Source of the DNA: [Eubacterium] yurii
GTDB taxonomy: Bacteria; Bacillota; Clostridia; Peptostreptococcales; Filifactoraceae
Assembly: GCA_900167215.1 (NCBI GenBank)
Contig: FUZS01000008.1
Span: forward strand, 62,001-126,000
Length of the DNA stretch: 64,000 nt
Direction of reading: 5' to 3'
The position numbers were made by a program, and so were the translations under genes. Positions 29,064 through 38,285 of the stretch are shown piece after piece (position 1 is the stretch's first letter; each line of letters opens with the position of its first letter). The notes under the pieces are model-generated. The model ran no database searches and had not been told where the DNA came from. It worked only from the letters and a program-made list of their open reading frames with translations.

Positions 29064-31898
29064 ATGAACGACAAAATAATAATCAAAGGTGCCAATCAGC
29101 ACAATCTTAAAAATATAAATCTTGAGATACCAAGGGATAAGCTTGTGGTATTTACAGGACTTTCAGGCTCAGGCAAATCGTCATTGGCTTTTGACACCAT
29201 ATATGCTGAGGGTCAAAGGAGATATGTAGAGTCGCTTTCTTCCTATGCAAGACAGTTCTTAGGCAGACTTGACAAGCCTGATGTGGAGTACATCGAGGGG
29301 CTTTCTCCTGCGATATCCATAGATCAAAAGACAACGTCCAACAATCCACGTTCTACAGTGGGCACTGTAACGGAGATATATGACTATTTGAGGCTTCTTT
29401 TTTCAAATATAGGTATTCCTCACTGCCCTGAGTGCGGAAAAGAGATAAGACAGATGAGCATACAGGAGATAGTGGACAAGGTGATGACTCTTGATACAGG
29501 AACAAAGATACAAATCATATCACCTGTAGTAAGGGGCAAAAAAGGAAGTCATGAAAAACTCCTTGAAAGTATCAAAAAAGACGGCTATATGAGGCTAAAG
29601 ATTGACAATGTAGACTATACTGTCGAAGATGATATCAAACTTGAAAAAAACAAAAAGCACGATATATCAATAGTAATAGACAGATTGATAATCAAAGAAA
29701 ATCTGGAAAAAAGACTGGCTGATTCCATAGAAATAGCGTCAAATCTTTCAAACGGCATAATAATAGTGGACATAATAGGCGATAAACAGCTGACATACTC
29801 TACAAAGCTTGCCTGTCCTGACCATGACATAGCTATGGGTGATCTTACAGCAGCCATGTTCTCGTTTAACAATCCTATGGGAGCCTGTCCTACCTGTCTT
29901 GGACTTGGCAGTCTGAACAAAATTGATGTTTCGCTTGTCATACCTGATGAAAATCTCTCTCTGAGACAGGGGGCGATAAGTGCTTGGAATTCAGCTGATT
30001 CTGCTAAGGAAGAGGGCTATTATTTCAAACTTATAGAGGCGCTGGCAAAAAAAGAAAAGGTATCTATGGACATACCGTATAAAGACTTGCCGGAAGATTT
30101 CAAACAGAAGTTGCTCTATGGAAGTGATGAGGTCTTAAAATTTACCTTTAACAGTAAATTTAGCGATAGCGACAGGACTTACAAGTCTCCTTTTGAGGGG
30201 GTAATACCCAATCTTGAGAGGAGATTTGCAGAGACACCTTCTCAACTTATAAGAGAGAAAATAGGACAATACATGGTGGAGCAGACCTGTCCTTCTTGCC
30301 ATGGAGCAAGGCTAAAAAGCGAAATACTCTCAGTAACTGTAGGAGATTTGAACATAGCTCAGGTTACAGACAAATCCATATCAGATTTGATAAAATACAT
30401 TGAGGATTTAAAACTTACAAAAAAAGAAAGCATCATTGCAAAAGAGATACTAAAAGAGATAAAATCAAGGGCGACATTCTTAAAAGATGTAGGATTGGAA
30501 TACCTAAGTTTATCAAGAAAGGCAGGTACTTTATCAGGAGGAGAGTCTCAGCGTATAAGACTTGCCACGCAAATAGGCTCTGCACTTGTAGGAGTGCTCT
30601 ATGTACTTGATGAGCCTTCAATAGGTCTACACCAAAGAGACAACGAAAAACTGCTTAAATCTCTTAGGAACTTGACAGATATAGGCAATACTCTCATAGT
30701 AGTAGAGCATGACGAAGATACTATGAAAGAGGCTGACTACATCGTAGACATAGGACCAAACGCCGGTGTGTACGGTGGTGAGGTGGTAGCCTGCGGAACT
30801 CTTGAAGATATAAAAAAGGAAAAACGCTCAATTACAGGTCAATATCTCTCAGGAGTCAAAAAAATAGAGCTACCGAAAGAAAGAAGAAAGATAGACAAGG
30901 GCTTTATCACTATAAAAAATGCTTCAGAAAATAATCTGAAGAATATAGATGTAGACATTCCGCTTGGAGTTTTCACCTGTGTTACAGGAGTATCAGGCTC
31001 TGGCAAAAGCTCACTTATTAACGAGATACTTTTTAAAAATGCCACTAACAAAATCTATAAGAGCAAGATGAAAACAGGTAGATGCGAAAGCATTGAAGGG
31101 CTTGAAAACATAGACAAGGTCGTGGACATAGACCAGTCACCTATAGGTAGGACACCAAGGTCAAATCCTGCGACGTATACAGGAATATTTGACATAATAA
31201 GAGATGTCTTTGCAATGACTAAGGAGTCAAAGGCAAGGGGCTACCAAAAGGGTAGATTTTCATTTAACGTAAAGGGCGGAAGATGTGAGGCTTGTAAGGG
31301 TGATGGTATAATAAAATTGGAAATGCACTTTTTGCCGGATGTATATGTGCCTTGTGAAGTATGTAATGCCAAGAGATACAACAGAGAGACATTGCAGGTG
31401 ACATACAGGGACAAAAATATTGCAGATGTCTTGGATATGGATGTCAAAACAGCACTTGAATTTTTTGAAACCAATACAAGGATAAAGAGAAGACTTGAAA
31501 CTCTAATGCAGGTAGGTCTGTCTTATATCAAACTCGGTCAGCCTTCTACCCAACTTTCCGGCGGTGAGGCACAAAGGGTGAAACTTGCTACGGAGCTGAG
31601 CAAAATATCTACAGGCAATACACTTTATATACTTGACGAGCCTACTACAGGACTGCATATAGATGACGTCAAAAAACTGATTGCGGTACTGCAAAGTTTG
31701 ACAGACATGGGTAATACAGTCGTGGTTATAGAGCATAATTTGGATGTGATAAAATCTTGCGATTATATCATAGACTTAGGACCTTTTGGCGGAGACAACG
31801 GAGGAGAAGTCATAGCAAAGGGTACACCTGAGCAGGTGGCAAAGGTCAAAGAATCATTTACAGGTCAGTTTTTAAAGCCATATCTTAAGAAAAAATAA
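29064..31898 (+). CDS. uvrA: Excinuclease ABC subunit A
   Basis: UvrA scans DNA for bulky damage and loads UvrB in nucleotide excision repair. The 944-residue protein has two ABC ATPase modules, with Walker [13 protein letters not shown] (near residue 32) and [11 protein letters not shown] (near residue 644), two signatures ([18 protein letters not shown]) and Walker B blocks in [10 protein letters not shown] and [10 protein letters not shown]. Zinc modules are visible as CPTCLGLG with CPSCHGAR, and as CEACKGDG with CEVC. Length is normal. The ATG follows GCGGAG. uvrB, usually next door, is not in the window. A clear terminator follows. Confidence 0.97.
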   Translation: MNDKIIIKGANQHNLKNINLEIPRDKLVVFTGLSGSGKSSLAFDTIYAEGQRRYVESLSSYARQFLGRLDKPDVEYIEGLSPAISIDQKTTSNNPRSTVGTVTEIYDYLRLLFSNIGIPHCPECGKEIRQMSIQEIVDKVMTLDTGTKIQIISPVVRGKKGSHEKLLESIKKDGYMRLKIDNVDYTVEDDIKLEKNKKHDISIVIDRLIIKENLEKRLADSIEIASNLSNGIIIVDIIGDKQLTYSTKLACPDHDIAMGDLTAAMFSFNNPMGACPTCLGLGSLNKIDVSLVIPDENLSLRQGAISAWNSADSAKEEGYYFKLIEALAKKEKVSMDIPYKDLPEDFKQKLLYGSDEVLKFTFNSKFSDSDRTYKSPFEGVIPNLERRFAETPSQLIREKIGQYMVEQTCPSCHGARLKSEILSVTVGDLNIAQVTDKSISDLIKYIEDLKLTKKESIIAKEILKEIKSRATFLKDVGLEYLSLSRKAGTLSGGESQRIRLATQIGSALVGVLYVLDEPSIGLHQRDNEKLLKSLRNLTDIGNTLIVVEHDEDTMKEADYIVDIGPNAGVYGGEVVACGTLEDIKKEKRSITGQYLSGVKKIELPKERRKIDKGFITIKNASENNLKNIDVDIPLGVFTCVTGVSGSGKSSLINEILFKNATNKIYKSKMKTGRCESIEGLENIDKVVDIDQSPIGRTPRSNPATYTGIFDIIRDVFAMTKESKARGYQKGRFSFNVKGGRCEACKGDGIIKLEMHFLPDVYVPCEVCNAKRYNRETLQVTYRDKNIADVLDMDVKTALEFFETNTRIKRRLETLMQVGLSYIKLGQPSTQLSGGEAQRVKLATELSKISTGNTLYILDEPTTGLHIDDVKKLIAVLQSLTDMGNTVVVIEHNLDVIKSCDYIIDLGPFGGDNGGEVIAKGTPEQVAKVKESFTGQFLKPYLKKK

Positions 31899-31920
31899 TA
31901 TTATAAAAAAAGAGAAATAA

Positions 31921-31948
31921 AAAAAGGGGTCTACTATGACTCCTTTTT
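31921..31948 (+). terminator. Rho-independent terminator after uvrA
   Basis: AAAAAGGGGTC pairs with GACTCCTTTTT (one mismatch or wobble) around a short loop. Confidence 0.8.
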
Positions 31949-31956
31949 GCTTCTTA

Positions 31957-32051
31957 ATACTAAAAATTAATTAAATATGGCTTGTCCAAAACTACAAAAA
32001 ATTGTATTTCTATACGCTCAAATACCTAACATTATAAATGCTTATTAGTAT
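31957..32051 (+). repeat. Degenerate copy of repeat family A (A7)
   Basis: It begins ATACTAAAAATTAATTAAA and ends GCTTATTAGTAT. Only the ends and spacing (95 bp) match well; the middle has drifted. Confidence 0.45.
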
Positions 32052-32130
32052 TATAGCATTATCAATTTAATTTATAAATAAAGTTCGTCAGAAATTTTTA
32101 AAAAATTATTACTTCATAATAAATGCTCTA

Positions 32131-32243
32131 ATACTAAACTCTATTTAAACTATAGATTCTATCTTTAGTATATATTTTGCTAATAAAGTTTTGCTGTATA
32201 ATTTTTTACAAATTAATTCCATTATTCTATTAAATTTTAGTAT
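32131..32243 (-). repeat. Degenerate copy of repeat family B (B6)
   Basis: It begins ATACTAAACTCTATTTAAA and ends CCATTATTCTATTAAATTTTAGTAT, the latter being a good reverse-complement match to the left end of family B. The interior is diverged and about 12 bp shorter. Confidence 0.5.
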
Positions 32244-32366
32244 AAAAATAATTTATCCATATATTTTATAATACTGCTTGTGTAGTCTACGTATATATAT
32301 TATTTAATTGAAATAATATATAAAATCCAACAAATTATAAAAATTTCAAAGATAGACTATCAAAAA

Positions 32367-32537
32367 CTACAGCAATCCTTCAAGATTGTTGTCATCATCA
32401 TTTTTACTTATATCACAAGAACCTGAGTGACAATGACCGTTACATGATGAGCAGTCACCACCCTTGCCGTTTATTGAATAGTATATTGCAAGAGCTGTTA
32501 TTGCAATGATTATGGCGCCTATTACTATATTAGCCAC
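32367..32537 (-). CDS. FeoB-associated Cys-rich membrane protein
   Basis: A 56-codon gene starts at GTG, seven bases after GGGGG. The product begins MANIVIGAIIIAITALAIYY, a single membrane helix, and continues with GGDCSSCNGHCHSGSC, then an acidic tail. This matches the small FeoB-associated Cys-rich proteins (PF12669 type), which usually follow feoA/feoB and are thought to help ferrous iron uptake, perhaps by metal binding. Here no feo gene is present in the window, so it is an orphan. It lies between uvrA and a lipoprotein gene on the same strand as the latter. It is short but convincing. Confidence 0.8.
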   Translation of the reverse strand: MANIVIGAIIIAITALAIYYSINGKGGDCSSCNGHCHSGSCDISKNDDDNNLEGLL

Positions 32538-32705
32538 GATAAAACCCCCTTTTAAAAATTATTTATGATTGATATTAATACCTGATTAATAAAAAAATAT
32601 TCAGATACTAAAAAATTAATTCAAAAAATTAATTGTAAAAAAATTTAAAAATGGAGCTCAATAAAATTTAAATATAGATTAAATTTTTTAATGCAGTATT
32701 ACAAT

Positions 32706-33707
32706 CTATCTTTCCTTTTTTCTTATATTTATAATCTCATTTTTATCCGGAAAAGTCAGATAAAATCCATTTTTTTCACTCTTAGCTAAATATGAATGAA
32801 AACTGCTGTCTTCTGTTTTTAACAGTGAATATTTGTAATTTAAGTCATTATCAAAGTACATCAGACATTTATAAACATGAGATACACAATACAGTCCCTC
32901 ATCTGTTTTTACAACTCCTGACGGCATTAAACCAAGGTATAGTTCACCTAAGAGAGTCATCTTATTTGGATTTAGCTTAAATATATAATTATATCCTGTT
33001 TGCACACCCACATAAGTACCTTTTTCACCTACTTTCTTAGTAGCCTCACTTATAGCAAAAATTTCATCCTTATACTTAGCCAATGAACCATAAAAATTAT
33101 TTCCAAGTTCTTTAAACTCTTTTCTTGATGCCACATAGACCATTATTTTGGAATACTCCCCATTAGTTGAAGATAAGTATATATTCTCATCTTTATCTAC
33201 TTCAATATCAGAAATAAAAGCACGTTTATCAAAAGACTCAAGTACAGGCTCATATGATATATTTTCTAAAAAGTTAAAATTTTTATCCAAAATCTGAACT
33301 CTCTTATTATCAGATTCCAATACAAAAATTTTATCATTTGATACGGCTACATCAGTGGGCTTTGAAATTTTTAAATTTCCACTTCCTAATTTCCCAATTG
33401 TTTTAATTATTTTATTATTGTAATCCATGACTATTAGACGATCATAATCTCTATCAGCTATGATAACATCATTATCTCTACAAACCAAACCTCCAATACT
33501 CTTTGTATCAATACTTACAGTCTTGGCAACATAGTCATTGGAATATTGTAATTTTAGTGCTGTGTAATTATCAAACATATTATCAAGCTCCACTTCTGTC
33601 AGTTCTTGTAAATAACCTTCTGAAATATTAAAGCTTTTTTTGTTACAAGCAACAAAAGAACATAAAACTAATAAAAATAATATTGGAATTGCAATTTTTT
33701 TATACAT
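32706..33707 (-). CDS. NHL-repeat (beta-propeller) lipoprotein
   Basis: The 333-residue protein has a lipoprotein signal (basic start, hydrophobic stretch, FVAC lipobox with Cys at about 21). A string of blade-like repeats of about 40-45 residues follows, such as ISKPTDVAVSNDKIFVLES and DRDYDRLIVMDYNNKIIKTI, the NHL/SMP-30 type of six-bladed propeller. No catalytic residues are evident; propellers of this type usually bind peptides, polymers or partner proteins. It would be anchored to the outer face of the membrane. The start has AAAGGAGAG. The next minus-strand gene upstream also encodes an exported protein. Confidence 0.8.
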   Translation of the reverse strand: MYKKIAIPILFLLVLCSFVACNKKSFNISEGYLQELTEVELDNMFDNYTALKLQYSNDYVAKTVSIDTKSIGGLVCRDNDVIIADRDYDRLIVMDYNNKIIKTIGKLGSGNLKISKPTDVAVSNDKIFVLESDNKRVQILDKNFNFLENISYEPVLESFDKRAFISDIEVDKDENIYLSSTNGEYSKIMVYVASRKEFKELGNNFYGSLAKYKDEIFAISEATKKVGEKGTYVGVQTGYNYIFKLNPNKMTLLGELYLGLMPSGVVKTDEGLYCVSHVYKCLMYFDNDLNYKYSLLKTEDSSFHSYLAKSEKNGFYLTFPDKNEIINIRKKER

Positions 33708-33859
33708 TATTCTCTCCTTTGTTAATAGTATTAATAACTTATATAATTAGTTTATTTATATTTAAATAGAAGTTATAACTTTTATTAATACTGATATTAT
33801 ATTTTTAACAAATAAATTTGCATGTATCTTTACTTGCTAAATTAAACTTAAAAAGCAAT

Positions 33860-34513
33860 TCAAAATGTATCTCTTACAAACTTTGCCTCAAAGCCTATGA
33901 CTCTTTTACCGTAGCCATCAAGAATCGGAGTCCAATTTTTTAATCCTCTGCGAGCTCTTATATATAAGGTAAAATCATAGTGCTCATACACCGGATATAC
34001 CTCTATATGACCACGATATGGTACATTATTAAGTTTAAAAGATTTAGCAATATTTCTGCTTACTTCTTTGGAAGCGTTAACTTGAAATCCCAGTAAATTT
34101 GACATTTCATTAAAATCAATACTTCCTAAATCACTTATACTATTTTTTGCTGACTCTCCTTCTGCTTCTAAAGCACTTACATACATTCCCTTATCTACTA
34201 TTAGAATACTTTTATTTACTGGATTTTGATAATCTGTTTCCTCTTGTGTATTTCTAATAATTACCTTTTTAGGAATGTATATAAATTTGCCATTGTATAT
34301 ATTACTCTTATCATCCATTACTTCTATCTGCTTAGTTAAAAGTCCATCTTTATCCAAATACCATCCTCTGTTAGCTTCCCTAGACATAGTAAGTTTGTAA
34401 AGTTTTCCCATAGTTTTTAACTCTTGAGCGTCATATATAAAAGAAGAATTTGCAAAGAGCGTTGAATATAGCAAAACGACTAAAATAGAAACTAAGGCTT
34501 TTTTATTTAGCAT
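33860..34513 (-). CDS. Secreted hypothetical protein
   Basis: I do not recognise this 217-residue protein. It has a signal peptide (about residues 1-21, cleavage likely after LFANS) and a mature part of mixed beta and helical character with no cysteines. It includes KFIYIPKKVIIRNTQEE and a C-terminal RARRGLKNWTPILDGYGKRV. TGGAGG precedes the ATG. It lies 150 bases upstream of the NHL lipoprotein gene on the same strand, so the two exported proteins may be co-expressed. No enzymatic motif is seen. Confidence 0.7.
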   Translation of the reverse strand: MLNKKALVSILVVLLYSTLFANSSFIYDAQELKTMGKLYKLTMSREANRGWYLDKDGLLTKQIEVMDDKSNIYNGKFIYIPKKVIIRNTQEETDYQNPVNKSILIVDKGMYVSALEAEGESAKNSISDLGSIDFNEMSNLLGFQVNASKEVSRNIAKSFKLNNVPYRGHIEVYPVYEHYDFTLYIRARRGLKNWTPILDGYGKRVIGFEAKFVRDTF

Positions 34514-34829
34514 AATAAGACCTCCATTTGCAAGGTTTATTTATATGTAGGTTTAGTATATAAGAGCAATATTAAATAAAATATATGACTTAAAATATCG
34601 TGATTTTATTTCAAATTATAAAAAATATTATATGTAATTTATTATAGTTAAATGATATCACATATACTTATAGTTTGTCAATAATATTGAACAATTGAAA
34701 GTAGTAAGTGGATTTTCATTAATAGAAATTGTGATTTTTATATGGTTTAGTATCTCGTCTGTATTATTAATTATCTTTGTAGTATATTTACTAAGTATAT
34801 AGATTTTTATTAGTTATTTTGTACAAATA

Positions 34830-34944
34830 ATACTAAAAACCTATCAAAAAGCCGAATAACTTTATTAGAATAAGATTACTATAATCTGCAAAATAAATAA
34901 TTGCCTAAAATAATAATCTTGGCATTATCAATGGTGATTAGTAT
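34830..34944 (+). repeat. Dispersed repeat family A, copy A3
   Basis: 115 bp from ATACTAAAAACCTATCAAAA to ATGGTGATTAGTAT. It aligns along its length with copies at 8734, 37173 and 39142, and its central part holds the hairpin-like AAGATTACTATAATCT. Confidence 0.85.
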
Positions 34945-34950
34945 AAGTAT

Positions 34951-34981
34951 AAAAAAAACAGCCATAAAGATTTATGACTGT
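34951..34981 (-). terminator. Rho-independent terminator of the 34999 gene
   Basis: On the minus strand ACAGTCATAAA and TTTATGGCTGT form an 11-bp stem with one mismatch, followed by eight T. Confidence 0.75.
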
Positions 34982-34998
34982 AAAAATCCTATAATTTT

Positions 34999-35478
34999 TT
35001 AATTTTTTTTGCTGATGATTTGCATTGCATGGTCAAAAACAGTATCTTCTCCACTGCCGTAAGGCATAGTTAGTAATTTGGAGTCGATTTTTTGGAGCAT
35101 TTCCTCTGCTTCTTTTCTGCTTTGGGATTCGTCGAGCAATTTGAAGGCACTTTGAATTTTATGATTTACTACTGAGGCGTCATTGAGCATCTCAGGGTAG
35201 TTGAAGTTAAGGAAGTCGACTTGCGCTCTTGATATTTCTTCGCCCCTTGCTATTCTTGCGGCGATTGACAAGGCTCTCATCTTTTCCAAAGATTCAGCGT
35301 ACTCCTTTGACTGCTTGTCTGTTGCATTTTTTTGCTCATTAGCGTTTTTAGATTTTTCTTCAAAATCAATCTTTCTTTGACTTTTCAGTTTGAAATCCTT
35401 CATCATCTCATAATGTTTTTGCAAAAATGCAAACTTGTCGTCTTCTTTTTTGCTCTCCAATACATCTTGTATTCTCAT
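34999..35478 (-). CDS. Hypothetical cytoplasmic helical protein
   Basis: The 159-residue protein has no signal or membrane segment and is rich in Lys, Glu, Gln and Ser. The patterns are strongly helical and probably coiled coil at about residues 10-75. Its middle has ARIARGEEISRAQVDFLNFN, which suggests a small folded helical bundle, and the C-terminus is HAMQIISKKN. I do not know the family. The start is strong (TAGGAGG) and a terminator follows directly, so it is a single-gene transcript. Similar short proteins near flagellar genes sometimes act as chaperones, but nothing here proves that. Confidence 0.7.
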   Translation of the reverse strand: MRIQDVLESKKEDDKFAFLQKHYEMMKDFKLKSQRKIDFEEKSKNANEQKNATDKQSKEYAESLEKMRALSIAARIARGEEISRAQVDFLNFNYPEMLNDASVVNHKIQSAFKLLDESQSRKEAEEMLQKIDSKLLTMPYGSGEDTVFDHAMQIISKKN

Positions 35479-36017
35479 ATCACACCTCCTATGTGAAATA
35501 AAAAGTATAGGACTTATTATACATTATCTTCGGTATAAAATCAATTAATATTTAGCTAAAAACCAAGATAAAATAGGTATAAGTACCTACTATTTTTAGA
35601 TTATAATTGGAAGATTGGCGACTGTAGAATATTTTATATAAAATACCAATAGAAAAAGAAATTTCAAAATAAACTCATATATTTTTACTATCATATGTAG
35701 TAATATCAGAAAATAAAATATGTATTGTTTTTTTGTTATAATTAAGCTTAGGCTGATATAATTGAGAGTGTAGGTTTTTTTAATATAATAAAGTAGAAAT
35801 AATATAAGAGGTATGCTTGTGCTTTTATAATGCCCTAAATAATACTTAGAAAAAACTAAAGAGTCTTTTTTCTTTAAATTATGTATTTAAAAAATCTATA
35901 ATTTATTTAGTATTATATCCTGCACTATCTCGCATCTAATAAAATTATATTAAAAATACAATAGTTTGCTAAAAATAGCCTACAATTTAAAATAATTCAA
36001 TAGTTTGGAGGTTTATT
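35479..36017. other. Intergenic region between divergent genes
   Basis: About 540 AT-rich bases upstream of both flanking genes. I see no gene, good hairpin or repeat copy; both flanking promoters should lie here. A TATAAT on the minus strand near 35518 could be the -10 box of the 34999 gene, without a good -35. Confidence 0.45.
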
Positions 36018-36284
36018 ATGGGAATTGCTTCATTAGTAGTGGGGATTGCTTCATTAGTGCTATTTATATTCTTTGGCGGTGCGTTTAACGGGATGGTTTT
36101 TCCTGTATCTATAGTGGGAATAATATTAGGTGCATTAGCAAGGAAGAATCCTGAAACTAAAGCTATGGGTACAGCCGGTCTTGTTTGCTCGATGATAACA
36201 TTGGTGTTGAGTGTATTGACGTATATGGCTTGTATAGCTTGTATTGGAGGTATATTTGGAGGATTGAATTCCATTTTAAGATAG
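36018..36284 (+). CDS. Small membrane protein, DUF4190-like
   Basis: The 88-residue protein has two long hydrophobic regions (about 2-38 and 49-85) joined by a short polar turn (ARKNPETKAMG). This is the layout of the DUF4190 family, with Gly-rich helices such as SLVVGIASLVLF. TTGGAGG gives the start. It precedes an Lgt-family gene by 15 bases in the same direction, so the two are cotranscribed. Members often carry extra zinc-ribbon parts; this one does not. Function unknown. Confidence 0.75.
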   Translation: MGIASLVVGIASLVLFIFFGGAFNGMVFPVSIVGIILGALARKNPETKAMGTAGLVCSMITLVLSVLTYMACIACIGGIFGGLNSILR

Positions 36285-36299
36285 CAGTTAGGGGAAAGT

Positions 36300-37073
36300 A
36301 TGCACGTTCATTTGCATATATTAGGACTGCATATACCTATGTATGGTCTTATGATAGTTATAGGTGTTGCTGTAGCTAATATTGTAGCTGTAAAGATAAA
36401 AAAGAATTATAGTTTTGATATAAATGATTTTATAATTTTACAAGCCTATGTGTTTTTGTTTGCATTTTTATTTGCTAAAATATTGTATTTATTTACAATT
36501 ATAAATCAAATAGAATTTGATAAGATTTTTGATATTAATTACCTTAATACATTAATTCAAGGCGGATTTGTATTTTATGGAGGCTTGATAGGCGGTTTTT
36601 TTGGCTTGTATGTGGCAGGGAAGATACACAAAATAGACTATATGATGTATTTAAGACATAATATATTTTTATTGCCTCTTGCACATGCCTTCGGTAGAAT
36701 AGGTTGTTTTTGTGCAGGCTGTTGTTATGGAAGAGAATGTAGCGGTCCTTTTTGTGTGGTATTTCCGCTAAATTCATTTGCCAAACCATTAGTTCCTTTA
36801 TTTCCTATTCAATTACTTGAATCCTTTATATTATTTGTCTTAGCTATAAGTCTATATTTATACCAAAAAAGAAAAGGCGTAGGCTACTCAATAGAAATTT
36901 ATATAGTTTCTTATTCCATTATAAGATTTATATTAGAATATTTTAGGGGAGATGTAGAAAGGGGAAGTGTATATATCTTCAGCACTTCTCAAATAATCAG
37001 CATAGCTCTATTACTGATAGTTCTTATAAGATATGTAATTATTTCCAAGAAACAAAAAGCAAAAAGCAAATAG
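36300..37073 (+). CDS. Lgt-family membrane protein (prolipoprotein diacylglyceryl transferase-like)
   Basis: The 257-residue polytopic protein belongs to the Lgt family (PF01790): about seven hydrophobic helices, GGFVFYGGLIGGFFG, the signature GRIGCFCAGCCYG, and LEYFRGDVERG near the C-terminus. In E. coli Lgt the corresponding positions are HGGLIG (His103), GRLGNFINGE (Arg143, Glu151) and an Arg near 239. Here His is Tyr, and the Asn and Glu positions are Cys, so the protein belongs to a Cys-rich branch whose activity I would not assume. It could still be the lipoprotein transferase, as this window encodes lipoproteins. A strong terminator follows. Confidence 0.8.
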   Translation: MHVHLHILGLHIPMYGLMIVIGVAVANIVAVKIKKNYSFDINDFIILQAYVFLFAFLFAKILYLFTIINQIEFDKIFDINYLNTLIQGGFVFYGGLIGGFFGLYVAGKIHKIDYMMYLRHNIFLLPLAHAFGRIGCFCAGCCYGRECSGPFCVVFPLNSFAKPLVPLFPIQLLESFILFVLAISLYLYQKRKGVGYSIEIYIVSYSIIRFILEYFRGDVERGSVYIFSTSQIISIALLLIVLIRYVIISKKQKAKSK

Positions 37074-37080
37074 ATTGAAA

Positions 37081-37120
37081 AATAATCAAGAAAGATATGA
37101 CTTTTCTTGATTATTTTTTT
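37081..37120 (+). terminator. Rho-independent terminator after the lgt-like gene
   Basis: AATAATCAAGAAA pairs perfectly with TTTCTTGATTATT, followed by a T-run. Confidence 0.9.
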
Positions 37121-37172
37121 GCCTTTTTGATTGATATCTTTCACTTTTTAGGGCGTATACTATTGACCATTA

Positions 37173-37272
37173 ATGCTAAAAACCTATCAAAAAATTGGGT
37201 AATTTTATTGGAGTAAGATTATTGATAATTTGCCAAAATAACAATATTGGCATTATAAACGGTGATTAGTAT
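37173..37272 (+). repeat. Dispersed repeat family A, copy A4
   Basis: 100 bp from ATGCTAAAAACCTATCAAAA to ACGGTGATTAGTAT, with AAGATTATTGATAAT in the middle; it is shorter than other copies through a deletion in the right half. A diverged, inverted neighbour appears to run on to 37373. Confidence 0.8.
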
Positions 37273-37473
37273 AATACCAGCAAACATTTATTCTAAATGA
37301 CTCTATTTATTTAGTAAAGATTTTAAAAAATGTTGTAATGCAAGTATATGACTATTTAACAGCTTTTTAGTATTATATTTAGCCCTGCATTTTTGTCGTA
37401 TATTTTGTTATTTTATTTTCTACATATCTATTATGGAGCATAAAAAATTTTCAATACTTGTAAAAAATAACTT

Positions 37474-37502
37474 TTGTATAGTCTTTAAAATTATGGTATA
37501 AT
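37474..37502 (+). promoter_or_regulatory. Probable sigma-A promoter of pyrH-frr
   Basis: TTGTAT and a perfect TATAAT are separated by exactly 17 bases, about 49 bases upstream of the pyrH start. Confidence 0.75.
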
Positions 37503-37550
37503 TAGTCCATACGTGAATTTGAAAATAATTTATTTTATAAGGGGCTTTTT

Positions 37551-38252
37551 ATGAAGCAAAAATATAATCGTGTCTTGCTTAAGATGAGTGGTGAGGCACT
37601 CTCAGGGGATAAGGGCTTCGGTTTTGATGATGATGTCTTAAGAAAGGTGTCTGTTTCTGTTAAAAAAATCCTTGAAAAAAAAGTACAGGTTGCCATAGTG
37701 GTAGGCGGAGGAAATTTTTTCAGAGGAAGAACAGGAAAGAATATGGACAGAGCTCAAGCTGACTACATAGGAATGCTTGCTACAGTGATGAACTCATTGG
37801 CGTTGCAATCTTATCTCGAAGAGCAAGGTATCAGCACCAGAGTACAAACAGCCATTGAGATGCGTCAGATTGCAGAACCGTATATAAGAAGAAAGGCTAT
37901 AAAACACCTTGAAGAAGGTAGAGTTGTAATTTTTTCTGCAGGTACAGGCAGTCCTTTTTTCTCTACAGATACAGCTGCAGCACTTAGGGCGGCGGAAATA
38001 GGGGCAGATGTCCTATTGCTTGCTAAAAATGTCGATGGTGTATACGACAGTGATCCTGCTGAAAATAAGAATGCGAAAAAATATGATCACCTAAGTTATA
38101 TGGACGTGCTTTCTCAAAACCTGAAAGTAATGGATTTAAGTGCGATTACGCTTTGTATGGATAATAAGATACCTCTCCATGTATTTTCACTTAAGGATAC
38201 TGACATGGCGGACGTATTTGACAAAAGCGAAGTAGGCACTATAATTGATTAA
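37551..38252 (+). CDS. pyrH: UMP kinase
   Basis: PyrH phosphorylates UMP to UDP, an essential step for RNA, DNA and cell-wall precursors, and is hexameric. The 233-residue protein shows [13 protein letters not shown] at the N-terminus, the [11 protein letters not shown] glycine loop, [17 protein letters not shown] and [12 protein letters not shown]. Length and motifs are normal. It leads the conserved pyrH-frr pair (33-base gap); the genes usually upstream (rpsB, tsf) and downstream (uppS, cdsA) are missing. The ribosome site is GGGG ahead of ATG. Confidence 0.97.
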   Translation: MKQKYNRVLLKMSGEALSGDKGFGFDDDVLRKVSVSVKKILEKKVQVAIVVGGGNFFRGRTGKNMDRAQADYIGMLATVMNSLALQSYLEEQGISTRVQTAIEMRQIAEPYIRRKAIKHLEEGRVVIFSAGTGSPFFSTDTAAALRAAEIGADVLLLAKNVDGVYDSDPAENKNAKKYDHLSYMDVLSQNLKVMDLSAITLCMDNKIPLHVFSLKDTDMADVFDKSEVGTIID

Positions 38253-38285
38253 AATAAATATAAATTAGAATAAAAGGAGAATATT

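Larger units (their letters stand above)
31899..32366. other. Intergenic region with terminator and two degenerate repeats
   Basis: Between uvrA and the small Cys-rich gene: the uvrA terminator, a degenerate family A copy (31957-32051) and a degenerate family B copy (32131-32243). Nothing else is recognisable. Confidence 0.6.
34514..34998. other. Intergenic region with repeat copy and terminator
   Basis: It contains family A copy A3 (34830-34944) and the terminator of the gene at 34999. The right-hand 250 bases nearest the secreted-protein gene presumably hold its promoter; no clear boxes are seen. Confidence 0.5.
37074..37550. other. Intergenic region before pyrH
   Basis: It contains the lgt-like terminator, family A copy A4 (37173-37272), a probable further degenerate copy ending TTTTTAGTAT near 37373, and the pyrH promoter (37474-37502). 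Confidence 0.7.

Noticed and set aside
32665-32690. Terminator after the NHL lipoprotein gene
   Set aside because: AAAATTTAA/TTAAATTTT can pair but is wholly A/T in very AT-rich DNA, so chance is likely.
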